In this document: positions 8,349 through 13,103 of the stretch, piece after piece
How the letters are laid out: every line of letters begins with the position of its first letter
How positions within the stretch are numbered: the stretch's first letter is position 1
Source: Caryophanales bacterium
Lineage (GTDB): Bacteria; Bacillota_I; Bacilli_A; RFN20; CAG-288
NCBI GenBank assembly: GCA_021621525.1
Contig: JAJVUU010000050.1
Span: 1 to 13,103, forward strand
Length of the DNA: 13,103 nt
Direction of reading: 5' to 3'
Position numbers and translations under genes: made by a program
The notes under the pieces: generated by a model
The model's database searches: none
What the model saw: only the letters and a program-made list of their open reading frames with translations
What the model was told of the DNA's origin: nothing

Positions 8349-9817
8349 ACGTTTTCTCCTCCAAGGACATAGGAAGTCAATCTGTCATACGATTCCAGAT
8401 AGAAATCGTATTCCTCCATATTGAAAATATCATTCAACGACTTGGACATTCCGCCATTCTGATTGAAAGCAACTTTCAATGTAATATCAGAATATTTCTC
8501 AGCCATATGGTTGCCATATGCCTGTATGGCCGTCGTGAACTGATAATCCGAACCATACTTGGAAGGATACCTGTCCGGATACAGGGTATCCAAAACCTTC
8601 AGGAAATAATCCTGGCCATAGGAAGATATGCCTCTATCCGTAAAATCCAGGGCAGTACCTAGGAAGGAATAGTCGAAGGTATAGGGTTCATCCGGGGTGA
8701 TGCCGACAGAGTGGATGCAGATAGGATTCCCGTCCCTGTCAGGTCCATAGACACGTGCATACGTGTATCTGACGACAGAGCCATCGGAAAACGTCTTGAA
8801 GCTCTGGGCGATGCCCTTGCCATAGCTTGTGAATCCATAGGACTTGCAATCCGTTCCGCTCAGCATGGCCAAGGCAAAGATCTCACTGGCAGATGCCGTA
8901 TTGGCATCCATGATGATCTTGAAATGAGGAATCTGATATTTCGGTTCGGAAGTCTGGCTCTCCTGTTCTTTGATACGGCCATCCTTGTCACGAAGCTGAT
9001 AGATCAATGTCCCTTTTCTGACAAAGAGCCTGGCCATATCCCTTGCCTGGGAGACATAGCCACCTCCGTTGGAACGCAGATCGATGACAAGCGTATCGAT
9101 CTGGTTTTTCTGATAGAAGGAATCGATGGTTCCGACAAGGGCGGAAGTCGGGCTTCCTAAGAACGTGTTGACTTTGACAGCCAGCACCTTATCCTTTTCA
9201 TCATAGGAAGATATCATGTTGACCAGGTCTTCCTTGTAGGTTCCCCTGACGATGGAGATGGTGACAGAAGCTCCATTTCTTTTTCCTTCAAATACATAGG
9301 GTGTCGTATCATCCTGGACACTGGAAAGCTTTTGATTGATTTCACTCAGACTATGGTCCTTGAATTCAAAGAAGCAATCTTCGTTGACCTTGACCCGATA
9401 TAGGACATCCCCCTGCCTGAGTCCGGCCTTATAGGCATTCGATGAAAGGAAGACAGAGGTGACATACAATCCACCATCATAATAATGGGAGGCAAAGCCA
9501 AATCCTTTTCCGTCTGTCGAAAGGCCCTGTTCTGCCTCAGTGGCAGTATAGAAGGTATAGGGATCCTTTTGATTGTCGCTGACGGCTGAAATCAGTCCCT
9601 TGGCGGCGAGATCGGCAATATAGGCATTCTCATTGCCATAGAGCCAGTCTTCCTTGAGAAGGCGGTATTCATCGACAAGCTTCTGCTCATCTTCCGGAAG
9701 GCGATGGACAATGCGACTGACGGCATATCCTACCCCACCCCCTATCGAAAGAAGCAATACGGATAGAAAGATATAAAGCAATGGCTTTTTCGTCTTCTTG
9801 TTTTCACTTTCTGACAT
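8345..9817 (-). CDS. S41-family C-terminal processing peptidase (CtpA/CtpB type)
   Basis: This 490-residue serine peptidase is anchored by a single N-terminal membrane segment (about 13-33, after a Lys-rich cytoplasmic start), placing the catalytic part outside the membrane. A PDZ domain covers roughly 100-190, with the carboxylate-binding area near GKGFGFAS. The peptidase core has LVIDLRSNGGG (243-253), TASASE with the nucleophile Ser309, and SYGKGIAQ with the general base Lys334 and Gln338. The Ser-to-Lys spacing of 25 matches Ctp enzymes, and S/K/Q is the triad described for B. subtilis CtpB, so it should be active. The C-terminal ~100 residues are not a peptidoglycan-binding domain I recognise. 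AAGGAGG lies 7 nt before the ATG. It is first in an operon with uvrB, whose start it overlaps; substrates cannot be inferred. Confidence 0.92.
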   Translation of the reverse strand: MSESENKKTKKPLLYIFLSVLLLSIGGGVGYAVSRIVHRLPEDEQKLVDEYRLLKEDWLYGNENAYIADLAAKGLISAVSDNQKDPYTFYTATEAEQGLSTDGKGFGFASHYYDGGLYVTSVFLSSNAYKAGLRQGDVLYRVKVNEDCFFEFKDHSLSEINQKLSSVQDDTTPYVFEGKRNGASVTISIVRGTYKEDLVNMISSYDEKDKVLAVKVNTFLGSPTSALVGTIDSFYQKNQIDTLVIDLRSNGGGYVSQARDMARLFVRKGTLIYQLRDKDGRIKEQESQTSEPKYQIPHFKIIMDANTASASEIFALAMLSGTDCKSYGFTSYGKGIAQSFKTFSDGSVVRYTYARVYGPDRDGNPICIHSVGITPDEPYTFDYSFLGTALDFTDRGISSYGQDYFLKVLDTLYPDRYPSKYGSDYQFTTAIQAYGNHMAEKYSDITLKVAFNQNGGMSKSLNDIFNMEEYDFYLESYDRLTSYVLGGENV

Positions 9818-9844
9818 ATACGGGCCTCCTTGACATACTAGAAT

Positions 9845-9999
9845 TTACATTTTGAACAGCTTTTCAGAATGAGATAAGGTCAACACCTCTTTTTGACTGA
9901 TATCTCCAAGAAATTCAGCCCTATCCCGCAATAACGGAATTGCATAATGTTCGAACTAATTTGATTTTCGAATGTGGAAAATATATCGCCTATGTCCAT
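9845..9999 (-). pseudogene. Possible frameshifted gene remnant upstream of the peptidase
   Basis: Two overlapping minus-strand frames read as protein-like fragments. One opens at ATG 9999 (MDIGDIFSTFENQ...) and stops at 9880. The other, open from 9955 to a TAA at 9845, reads FEHYAIPLLRDRAEFLGDI and ends KLFKM. Joining them by a frameshift gives one short protein-like tail, which suggests a decayed gene, but no family is recognisable and no ribosome site is convincing. The rest of 9818-10072 holds the peptidase ribosome site (9825-9831) and presumably its promoter. A TTGACC lies at about 9877-9882 on the minus strand, with no good -10 at the right distance. Confidence 0.25.
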
Positions 10000-10072
10000 T
10001 TTCTTACCCCGAATCATAAACTATAGTCTTGCCGCAGAATAATAAGCAGAGTCACTCGGACGGCTGTCATAA

Positions 10073-10336
10073 TCAATTATCATTTTCCGCCTCCACTGGG
10101 ATCAAGATTCTACACCGATAAAAGGCGTAAACCACCAAAGTCATGGCATAAGCTGGCGGAAATTTATTACTTGAAAGCAAATCAGTAGTTCTATTCGATG
10201 TCCATTCGAAATCTCTGTTGTTTCTGTTTTTCAAACCATAGTATCTTGTAATCATTCCCATCAGTTCTTCCACAATCTCCGTTTCCCTTAATACTGAAGC
10301 CCTTTTTATTGCATCAACAATTTGGTGAAGAATCAT
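10073..10336 (-). CDS. Small protein of unknown function
   Basis: This 87-residue protein matches no family I know. The N-terminal half is probably helical (HQIVDAIKRASVLRETEIVEELMGMI) and a hydrophobic stretch lies near the C-terminus (PPAYAMTLVVYAFYRC), too polar at its edges for a confident membrane helix. The start is well supported by GGGAGGG (10342-10348), 5 nt away. Directly upstream of that site lies the array of TTACCAG-like repeats, so expression may be controlled by a protein bound there. It lies in the gene-poor border of the accessory region, away from the peptidase operon. It could be a small regulator or the surviving part of a larger gene. Confidence 0.55.
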   Translation of the reverse strand: MILHQIVDAIKRASVLRETEIVEELMGMITRYYGLKNRNNRDFEWTSNRTTDLLSSNKFPPAYAMTLVVYAFYRCRILIPVEAENDN

Positions 10337-10351
10337 TTATACCCTCCCTTT

Positions 10352-10386
10352 TTACCAACTGGTACCAGCTGGTAACGAACTGGTAA
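10352..10386 (-). promoter_or_regulatory. Helix-phased operator-like repeats upstream of the 87-residue gene
   Basis: Read on the minus strand, three units follow one another: TTACCAGTTCG, TTACCAGCTGG and TACCAGTTGG, then TAA, with an 11-nt and then a 10-11-nt step, about one DNA turn. The middle is also a perfect 12-nt palindrome TACCAGCTGGTA (10363-10374), and the block ends in complementary TTACCA / TGGTAA. The arrangement suits cooperative protein binding. A hairpin in the mRNA just before the ribosome site (10342-10348) is an alternative. On the plus strand a TATTAT (10404-10409) sits 17 nt beyond the block's edge, so a divergent promoter could overlap the sites. Confidence 0.5.
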
Positions 10387-10445
10387 AAAAGCAATTGCAA
10401 AAATATTATGCTTAATCCGTATTCAACCCTTACATTTTATCTCAG

Positions 10446-10486
10446 AAAGGAGGGGCATAAAAGACATGAATCACTTAAAAATTTAA
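10446..10486 (+). promoter_or_regulatory. Strong ribosome site with six-codon ORF, possible leader peptide
   Basis: A near-perfect Shine-Dalgarno AAAGGAGGGG (10446-10455) precedes ATG at 10466 by 10 nt. The reading frame encodes MNHLKI and stops at TAA 10484-10486. The stop codon touches the first base of the terminator stem that follows, so a ribosome at the stop would cover the stem's 5' arm. This is the geometry of translation-linked attenuation leaders. Alternatively it is the leftover start region of a deleted gene. No family match can be made for six residues. Confidence 0.35.
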
Positions 10487-10528
10487 GTCCTAACCTGCAC
10501 ATGCGTGTTGCTCGTTAGGGCTTTTTTT
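10486..10528 (+). terminator. Rho-independent terminator or attenuator
   Basis: Arms AGTCCTAAC (10486-10494) and GTTAGGGCT (10514-10522) pair over 9 bp with one G-U. The loop is 19 nt and a run of seven T follows (10522-10528). No plus-strand gene ends here, so it either closes a short leader transcript of about 110 nt or conditionally blocks reading into the downstream cassette. Confidence 0.75.
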
Positions 10529-10549
10529 AGATAATCGACTTGCTCGGCA

Positions 10550-10566
10550 TGCGTATTTGATACGCA
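10550..10566. repeat. Short perfect inverted repeat
   Basis: TGCGTAT (10550-10556) and ATACGCA (10560-10566) flank a TTG spacer. There is no T run on either side. It could be a protein-binding site or a small hairpin. The 6-nt core resembles the arms of the repeat at 108-142 but in the opposite order. Confidence 0.4.
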
Positions 10567-10612
10567 CAAAGCATTATGACGAATATCATTTTTGCAAATA
10601 TAGTTATCGTAA

Positions 10613-10783
10613 ATGAAACAAATCTTTCACAGTGAGCATATTGAGGCGCGCAAGCAGAGACTTTAGGAAGCACTTGGATTGAACTTATGCTCTATTTTAA
10701 GCAATGATGCGAAACACAATAAGGGCTTTATTGCACATGAAGAGCTCACAACTTGTTTCTATTTGCCAACACGAATGATATAA
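10613..10783 (+). pseudogene. Possible small gene interrupted by an in-frame TAG
   Basis: From ATG 10613 the frame runs 17 codons (MKQIFHSEHIEARKQRL), meets TAG at 10664-10666, then stays open for 38 more codons to TAA at 10781-10783. The segment after the TAG begins EALGLNLCS and contains GFIAHEELTTCF, which reads like protein, but no ribosome site precedes the ATG and I recognise no family. The simplest view is a decayed gene or a chance open frame. Its end overlaps the -10 region of the next gene. The rest of 10529-10775 shows only the inverted repeat at 10550-10566. Confidence 0.2.
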
Positions 10784-10784
10784 T
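10776..10784 (+). promoter_or_regulatory. Extended -10 promoter for the accessory cassette
   Basis: TGATATAAT is a perfect TGn-TATAAT extended -10 element. The best upstream -35 candidates are weak (TTGTTT at 10753-10758, spacer 20), which extended -10 promoters tolerate. Transcription would begin near 10791, leaving only about 15 nt before the ATG at 10806, just enough for the AGGAGG at 10793-10798. Confidence 0.6.
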
Positions 10785-10805
10785 ATCTCCAGAGGAGGAA
10801 AACTG

Positions 10806-11219
10806 ATGATTAATTTAGATGAATTCCAAGTCGTTAATCTCCAAGACACCGGGGAACGGAACCGCGGTCCTTATATTTGCGTTTCCGAAACAGGGATAAC
10901 ATTCGGAATCGGTACGATCAATGCCTTGGAAAGACCGGCCTTTGTTCAGATTCTGGCTAATCGTCCTTCAAAAACAATTGTGTTGCGTTCATGTGAACAA
11001 AGCGATTCCTCTGCTTTTCCCTTTGTTCAGGAAAACAAAAAGCACAAAGTTCGCTATGTGCGCACAAAGTCTGCAACTCTTGTATCATTGTTGAATGAGT
11101 TTTCTGGTCGTCATGCATCCAAGAACGAACAATACAGAGTAAGAGGTGAACTTGATTTGCAGAATCATTGCTTGGTTTTCGATATGACAAAAGCCTATAA
11201 CCCAAAAGAAAAGCAATAA
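10806..11219 (+). CDS. Small protein of unknown function, first gene of the accessory cassette
   Basis: This is a 137-residue protein with a strong ribosome site (AGGAGG, 7 nt from ATG). It has no membrane segment or catalytic motif that I can see. The N-terminal part is beta-rich and reads VSETGITFGIGTINALERPAFV followed by a second strand-rich piece with KTIVLRSC. This pattern resembles small proteins I have seen on gut Firmicute mobile elements, but I cannot name a family. The C-terminal part (RVRGELDLQNHCLVFDM) also looks like beta-strands. It is followed by a 187-nt gap with the antisense-RNA and attenuator signals, then the DUF4417 gene. Base use appears lower in GC than the housekeeping operon. 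Confidence 0.7.
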   Translation: MINLDEFQVVNLQDTGERNRGPYICVSETGITFGIGTINALERPAFVQILANRPSKTIVLRSCEQSDSSAFPFVQENKKHKVRYVRTKSATLVSLLNEFSGRHASKNEQYRVRGELDLQNHCLVFDMTKAYNPKEKQ

Positions 11220-11294
11220 TCGGTTTATTAAGCAGCACTAGTCTTTCTTAATTTGGTTTAAGCACTTGATAAGGGTGTTTGAATAATTATCCTG

Positions 11295-11325
11295 AAAGAA
11301 AAAGCGGAGTGTAGCAGCACTCCAC
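11295..11325 (-). terminator. Rho-independent terminator of the antisense RNA
   Basis: On the minus strand GGAGTG (11323-11318) pairs with CACTCC (11311-11306) around the loop CTGCTA. The stem extends by a G-U and a G-C pair to 8 bp. TTTTTCTTT follows immediately (11303-11295). On the plus strand the same hairpin lacks a T run, which shows its direction. Confidence 0.65.
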
Positions 11326-11357
11326 CTTACCACTGTGTTACGAGCGACAGTAAGCAT
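11295..11357 (-). ncRNA. Predicted small antisense RNA upstream of the DUF4417 gene
   Basis: A minus-strand promoter (11362-11390) and a minus-strand Rho-independent terminator (11295-11325) frame a stretch with no gene, predicting an RNA of about 60 nt starting near 11355-11357. Its 5' half can fold as CTTA-CTGT against ACAG-TGG-TAAG with a 10-nt loop and a 3-nt bulge, and its 3' half is the terminator hairpin. It is fully complementary to the intergenic leader of the plus-strand cassette. Two-hairpin antisense RNAs of this size are known as copy-number regulators of Gram-positive plasmids (for example RNAII of pMV158). No known RNA family is claimed here. Confidence 0.5.
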
Positions 11358-11383
11358 GTCTACTCTATCACAGATTGCTTTTT
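11326..11383 (+). promoter_or_regulatory. Candidate transcription attenuator in the DUF4417 leader
   Basis: The plus-strand leader can form either of two hairpins that share bases. The first pairs CTTA (11326-11329) and CTGT (11333-11336) with ACAG (11347-11350) and TAAG (11351-11354). The second pairs AAGCA (11352-11356) and TCT (11359-11361) with AGA (11372-11374) and TGCTT (11376-11380), and is followed by TTT and a pyrimidine run. The second is a weak terminator by eye. AAG at 11352-11354 is needed by both, so they exclude each other. Antisense pairing to the first hairpin would favour the second. Confidence 0.3.
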
Positions 11384-11390
11384 CTCTCAA
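11362..11390 (-). promoter_or_regulatory. Promoter of the antisense RNA
   Basis: On the minus strand TTGAGA (11390-11385, five of six to consensus), a 17-nt spacer, and TAGAGT (11367-11362) preceded by TGA form an extended -10 promoter. The predicted start is a purine at 11357 or 11355. The -35 lies only a few bases from the ribosome site of the DUF4417 gene on the other strand. Confidence 0.6.
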
Positions 11391-11406
11391 GAGGAAAGGA
11401 GTCTGT

Positions 11407-12081
11407 ATGAACAGACTGACACATCTTTCTCCTGGCCGGTCTCTTTGCAAAAGAGAACGCCTAATTGCTCATCTTATGGATGGTGCAAGAAAAACTCCGA
11501 CCGACGGTTTTGCTGTAGTAGAAGATTGGATGGTGCCAACAACTCCTCCAACGCAAGTAGGCCAATGGGATAAAAAAAGCTTCTATAAAGACAAGTCCCA
11601 TACTTCAATGTCTTTCTATTGCTGGGACACATCATTCAATCGGTTGCTTGACTTCCCAGATGACTATCTTAAAGAACTAAGACAATATGAATGCATCATC
11701 GGACCGGATGCAAGTCCGTACGACAACATGCCCCTTTGGTTTCAAAAAAATCAGATCGGACTGAATCTTGCTCTCACTCATTTCTTTGGCAGACATGGAA
11801 TCAAAGTGATTCCAAACGTTCGTCTCGGTGACATTCGTACCTGTTCCTCTTTGGAGGCCTATCCGCAGCACACATTGATTGCAATAGGCACCCATGGTTT
11901 CATCAAGAGCCGAGATAATCATGATATTTTCGAAACAGAGGTCCAGAAGATAGTTGACACTTTGCTTCCTACCGGAATCGTTGTCTATGGCGGTGCTCCT
12001 GATTGGCTTTTCCCGCCTTTGTTCACTGATGGGATACCAATTTATCAGTACTCCTCTTTCCTTGAAAGGAGAGGACAATAA
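11407..12081 (+). CDS. DUF4417 domain protein
   Basis: This is a 224-residue protein. The DUF4417 signature runs from about 68 to 200: SFYCWDTSFNRLLDFPDDYL, then YECIIGPDASPYDNMPLW (95-112), GIKVIPNVRLGD (131-142), LIAIGTHGFIKS (157-168) and a closing TGIVVYGGAPDWLF (189-202). The biochemical function of DUF4417 is not established to my knowledge; members are frequent in phage and mobile-element contexts of Firmicutes and Actinobacteria. ATG 11407 is chosen because AAAGGAG lies 5 nt upstream; a GTG at 11335 would extend it by 24 residues but falls inside the leader structures and has no ribosome site. It lies 187 nt after the first cassette gene, and the next gene starts 1 nt after its stop. 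Confidence 0.85.
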   Translation: MNRLTHLSPGRSLCKRERLIAHLMDGARKTPTDGFAVVEDWMVPTTPPTQVGQWDKKSFYKDKSHTSMSFYCWDTSFNRLLDFPDDYLKELRQYECIIGPDASPYDNMPLWFQKNQIGLNLALTHFFGRHGIKVIPNVRLGDIRTCSSLEAYPQHTLIAIGTHGFIKSRDNHDIFETEVQKIVDTLLPTGIVVYGGAPDWLFPPLFTDGIPIYQYSSFLERRGQ

Positions 12082-12082
12082 G

Positions 12083-12415
12083 ATGAAAGGCAATATTTCA
12101 TTCTTTTTCGGCTCCTACAACAGTGCCGGTTCAAAGGACGTCGGCGTCGTCGATTCCGTCAATACCATCGATATCGGGGAAACGCATGAACAGGTGCCTA
12201 CGAAAGGCGAACCGAATTCCGTCACCATTTCGATACGGGATGGAAAAACCACTTCGGAGCGTTATTACGACGGCAACGGCGATGCCTATCTCGATATCGA
12301 CTATACGAATCACGGCAATCCAAAGCAGCATCCAAAAGTCCCTCACCAGCATCGCTGGATTAAAGACAAGAATGGCAGACTAGTTCGTGGAGACTGGGAG
12401 GATATAAACAAATGA
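12083..12415 (+). CDS. Toxin-like small protein with DIDYTxHGNP / HPxVPHxH motif
   Basis: This is a 110-residue protein. Its second half carries a dense Asp/His signature: YYDGNGDAYLDIDYTNHGNP (61-80) followed by KQHPKVPHQH (81-90), with Asp71, Asp73, His77, His83, His88 and His90. I recall this pattern from C-terminal domains of phage MuF-type head proteins and other polymorphic-toxin-like proteins in gut Firmicutes, but I cannot assign an enzyme activity. Here it stands alone without a delivery domain. AAAGGAGAGG lies 8 nt before ATG 12083, inside the end of the DUF4417 gene. The following gene overlaps it by ATGA, the arrangement expected of a toxin with its immunity protein. Base composition is visibly more GC-rich than the two genes before it, suggesting a separate origin. 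Confidence 0.7.
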   Translation: MKGNISFFFGSYNSAGSKDVGVVDSVNTIDIGETHEQVPTKGEPNSVTISIRDGKTTSERYYDGNGDAYLDIDYTNHGNPKQHPKVPHQHRWIKDKNGRLVRGDWEDINK

Positions 12416-12657
12416 CAAAAGAACAAATCACTGACTGGGCAATGACCGGAAGAGAAATCGAATTCCGGCACAATGGAATATGGTATTCCATTACCTATTT
12501 TCGAAAAGACGGAAAACGATGGATTTCCTTCTGTGAATTCTACAAGGACACGCTTGATGTCGAGACCACAGATGACCTGTGGGAGTCCATCTATCACGGC
12601 TCTCGTGTTTCCGATCTGCTGTCTTCTGTCTCGGATGATGAGATTACCGTTTTCTGA
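12412..12657 (+). CDS. Small partner protein, possible immunity protein
   Basis: This is an 81-residue acidic protein beginning MTKEQITDWAMTGREIEF and containing WYSITYF, ISFCEFYKD and DDLWESIYHG, ending DDEITVF. It reads as a compact alpha/beta cytosolic protein without signal or membrane segment. I do not know a named family, though proteins with the same WxITYxxxxGKxxISFCEFY pattern occur in gut Firmicutes as far as I recall. Its ATG overlaps the stop of the toxin-like gene (ATGA, 12412-12415), which implies coupled translation and a stoichiometric partner. The immunity role is inference from that pairing. It is the last gene before the strong hairpin at 12718. Confidence 0.65.
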   Translation: MTKEQITDWAMTGREIEFRHNGIWYSITYFRKDGKRWISFCEFYKDTLDVETTDDLWESIYHGSRVSDLLSSVSDDEITVF

Positions 12658-12717
12658 TGTGTGTTTTTCCTTGTATCATCTCGTAGATCCTCTCCGGGTT
12701 CTTTCTCATAAACGAAA

Positions 12718-12762
12718 AGCCTCCTTTTCGGGATTTGATTTTCTCAAAAAGGAGGCTGTTTT
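12718..12762. terminator. Strong bidirectional terminator after the accessory cassette
   Basis: Perfect 11-bp arms AGCCTCCTTTT (12718-12728) and AAAAGGAGGCT (12747-12757) surround an 18-nt loop. On the plus strand GTTTT follows the stem; on the minus strand TTTTC follows. It should end the cassette transcript about 60-100 nt after the last stop codon and insulate it from any converging transcript. Confidence 0.75.
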
Positions 12763-12842
12763 GGAATGACGTCCGGTTATTTTACGCTTACGCATGTTTA
12801 GAATTCAACAAGGCTGGCACGATACAACAAATAACACAAGTC

Positions 12843-13061
12843 ATGGATTCCAAAAAACTCATTATCGACAATATTGAAGACAACATTGAGGACATTCTCA
12901 TAATGCAAGACACATTAGACATCACAAAAAAGCATTATCATCATCAACACTGGGAAAGCACCGAAGGAATCATCATTAAAACCACGGTCCGTGAATATGC
13001 TTTTTATAAAGCAAATACATGGCTTAACGAAACATTATTACTATATAGCATAGCAAGTTAA
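12843..13061 (+). CDS. Orphan reading frame, possible partial or decayed gene
   Basis: A frame is open up to TAA at 13061. The first ATG (12843) gives 72 residues starting MDSKKLIIDNIEDNIEDIL, helical and charged, with a His-rich patch (KKHYHHQHW). The frame is also open upstream of this ATG, reading LFYAYACLEFNKAGTIQQITQV, but the only earlier start is a TTG inside the terminator loop at 12735, which is implausible. No ribosome site precedes 12843. This suggests a gene that has lost its 5' end, or a chance open frame. I recognise no family. The remaining 13062-13103 shows nothing. Confidence 0.3.
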   Translation: MDSKKLIIDNIEDNIEDILIMQDTLDITKKHYHHQHWESTEGIIIKTTVREYAFYKANTWLNETLLLYSIAS

Positions 13062-13103
13062 AAAATTAGGTATAAGGGCACTATTCTGATGGTTTGTCCG
13101 TTT

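Noticed and set aside
10957..11238. 93-residue minus-strand frame over the 137-residue gene
   Set aside because: The plus-strand gene has a perfect ribosome site and promoter; this frame has neither.
11335..11406. GTG start giving a 24-residue extension of the DUF4417 protein
   Set aside because: No Shine-Dalgarno sequence precedes it, and it sits in the structured leader; AAAGGAG before 11407 is far better.
11238..11450. 70-residue minus-strand frame covering the DUF4417 leader
   Set aside because: Its start lies inside the DUF4417 coding region without a ribosome site, and the predicted promoter and terminator explain the strand better as a short RNA.
11677..12093. 138-residue minus-strand frame over the DUF4417 gene
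   Set aside because: It is a shadow of a recognised domain on the plus strand; the translation resembles no protein.
12735..12842. Upstream extension of the orphan frame from a TTG
   Set aside because: The TTG lies in the loop of a strong terminator and has no appropriate ribosome site; the AAAAGGAGG there belongs to the hairpin arm.
9838..13103. CRISPR array, tRNA att site or insertion sequence
   Set aside because: I saw no regularly spaced repeats, no tRNA-like cloverleaf, no transposase or integrase, and no matching direct repeats at the edges of the accessory region.

Overview
The window looks like a low-to-moderate GC Firmicute chromosome, possibly Erysipelotrichia-like. I infer this from the UvrB and CtpB-type sequences, the strong AGGAGG-type ribosome sites and the tight operons; no rRNA or tRNA is present to settle it. 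The left three quarters (1-9817) is housekeeping sequence and the right quarter (about 9840-13103) is an accessory region.

Left region. A short plus-strand NAD-salvage unit holds an E. coli-type nicotinate phosphoribosyltransferase (247-1449) and, 1 nt later, a stand-alone NadM/NadR-like adenylyltransferase (1451-1978), closed by a good Rho-independent terminator (1994-2024). A four-gene minus-strand operon converges on it: a membrane-anchored S41 peptidase (9817-8345), uvrB (8348-6354, ATGA overlap), a 385-residue protein of unknown function (6301-5144) and a 1039-residue SNF2-family ATPase (5142-2023, 1 nt gap). The SNF2 protein has a complete motor, but its N-terminal module resembles a SWIM zinc finger without the metal ligands. 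UvrB has substitutions in its DNA-gripping beta-hairpin.

Right region. Beyond 9840 gene density falls and short genes, apparent gene remnants and many inverted repeats appear. A divergent intergenic region holds three helix-phased TTACCAG-like repeats in front of an 87-residue minus-strand gene. A strong ribosome site with a six-codon ORF lies nearby on the plus strand, directly followed by a terminator. A plus-strand cassette then starts at an extended -10 promoter (10776-10784): a 137-residue unknown, a DUF4417 protein, a 110-residue protein with a polymorphic-toxin-like His motif, and an 81-residue ATGA-coupled partner that could be its immunity protein. A strong bidirectional hairpin ends the cassette at 12718-12762. 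A short orphan reading frame follows.

The most interesting signal is in the 187-nt gap before the DUF4417 gene. The minus strand there has a well-formed promoter (TTGAGA, 17 nt, TGATAGAGT) and, about 60 nt downstream, a GC hairpin with a U tract. This predicts a small antisense RNA of about 60 nt. The plus-strand leader it overlaps can fold into two mutually exclusive hairpins, the second followed by a short U run. That is the layout of antisense-controlled transcription attenuators known from Gram-positive plasmids, here in front of a DUF4417/toxin-like cassette. This is inference from sequence alone.
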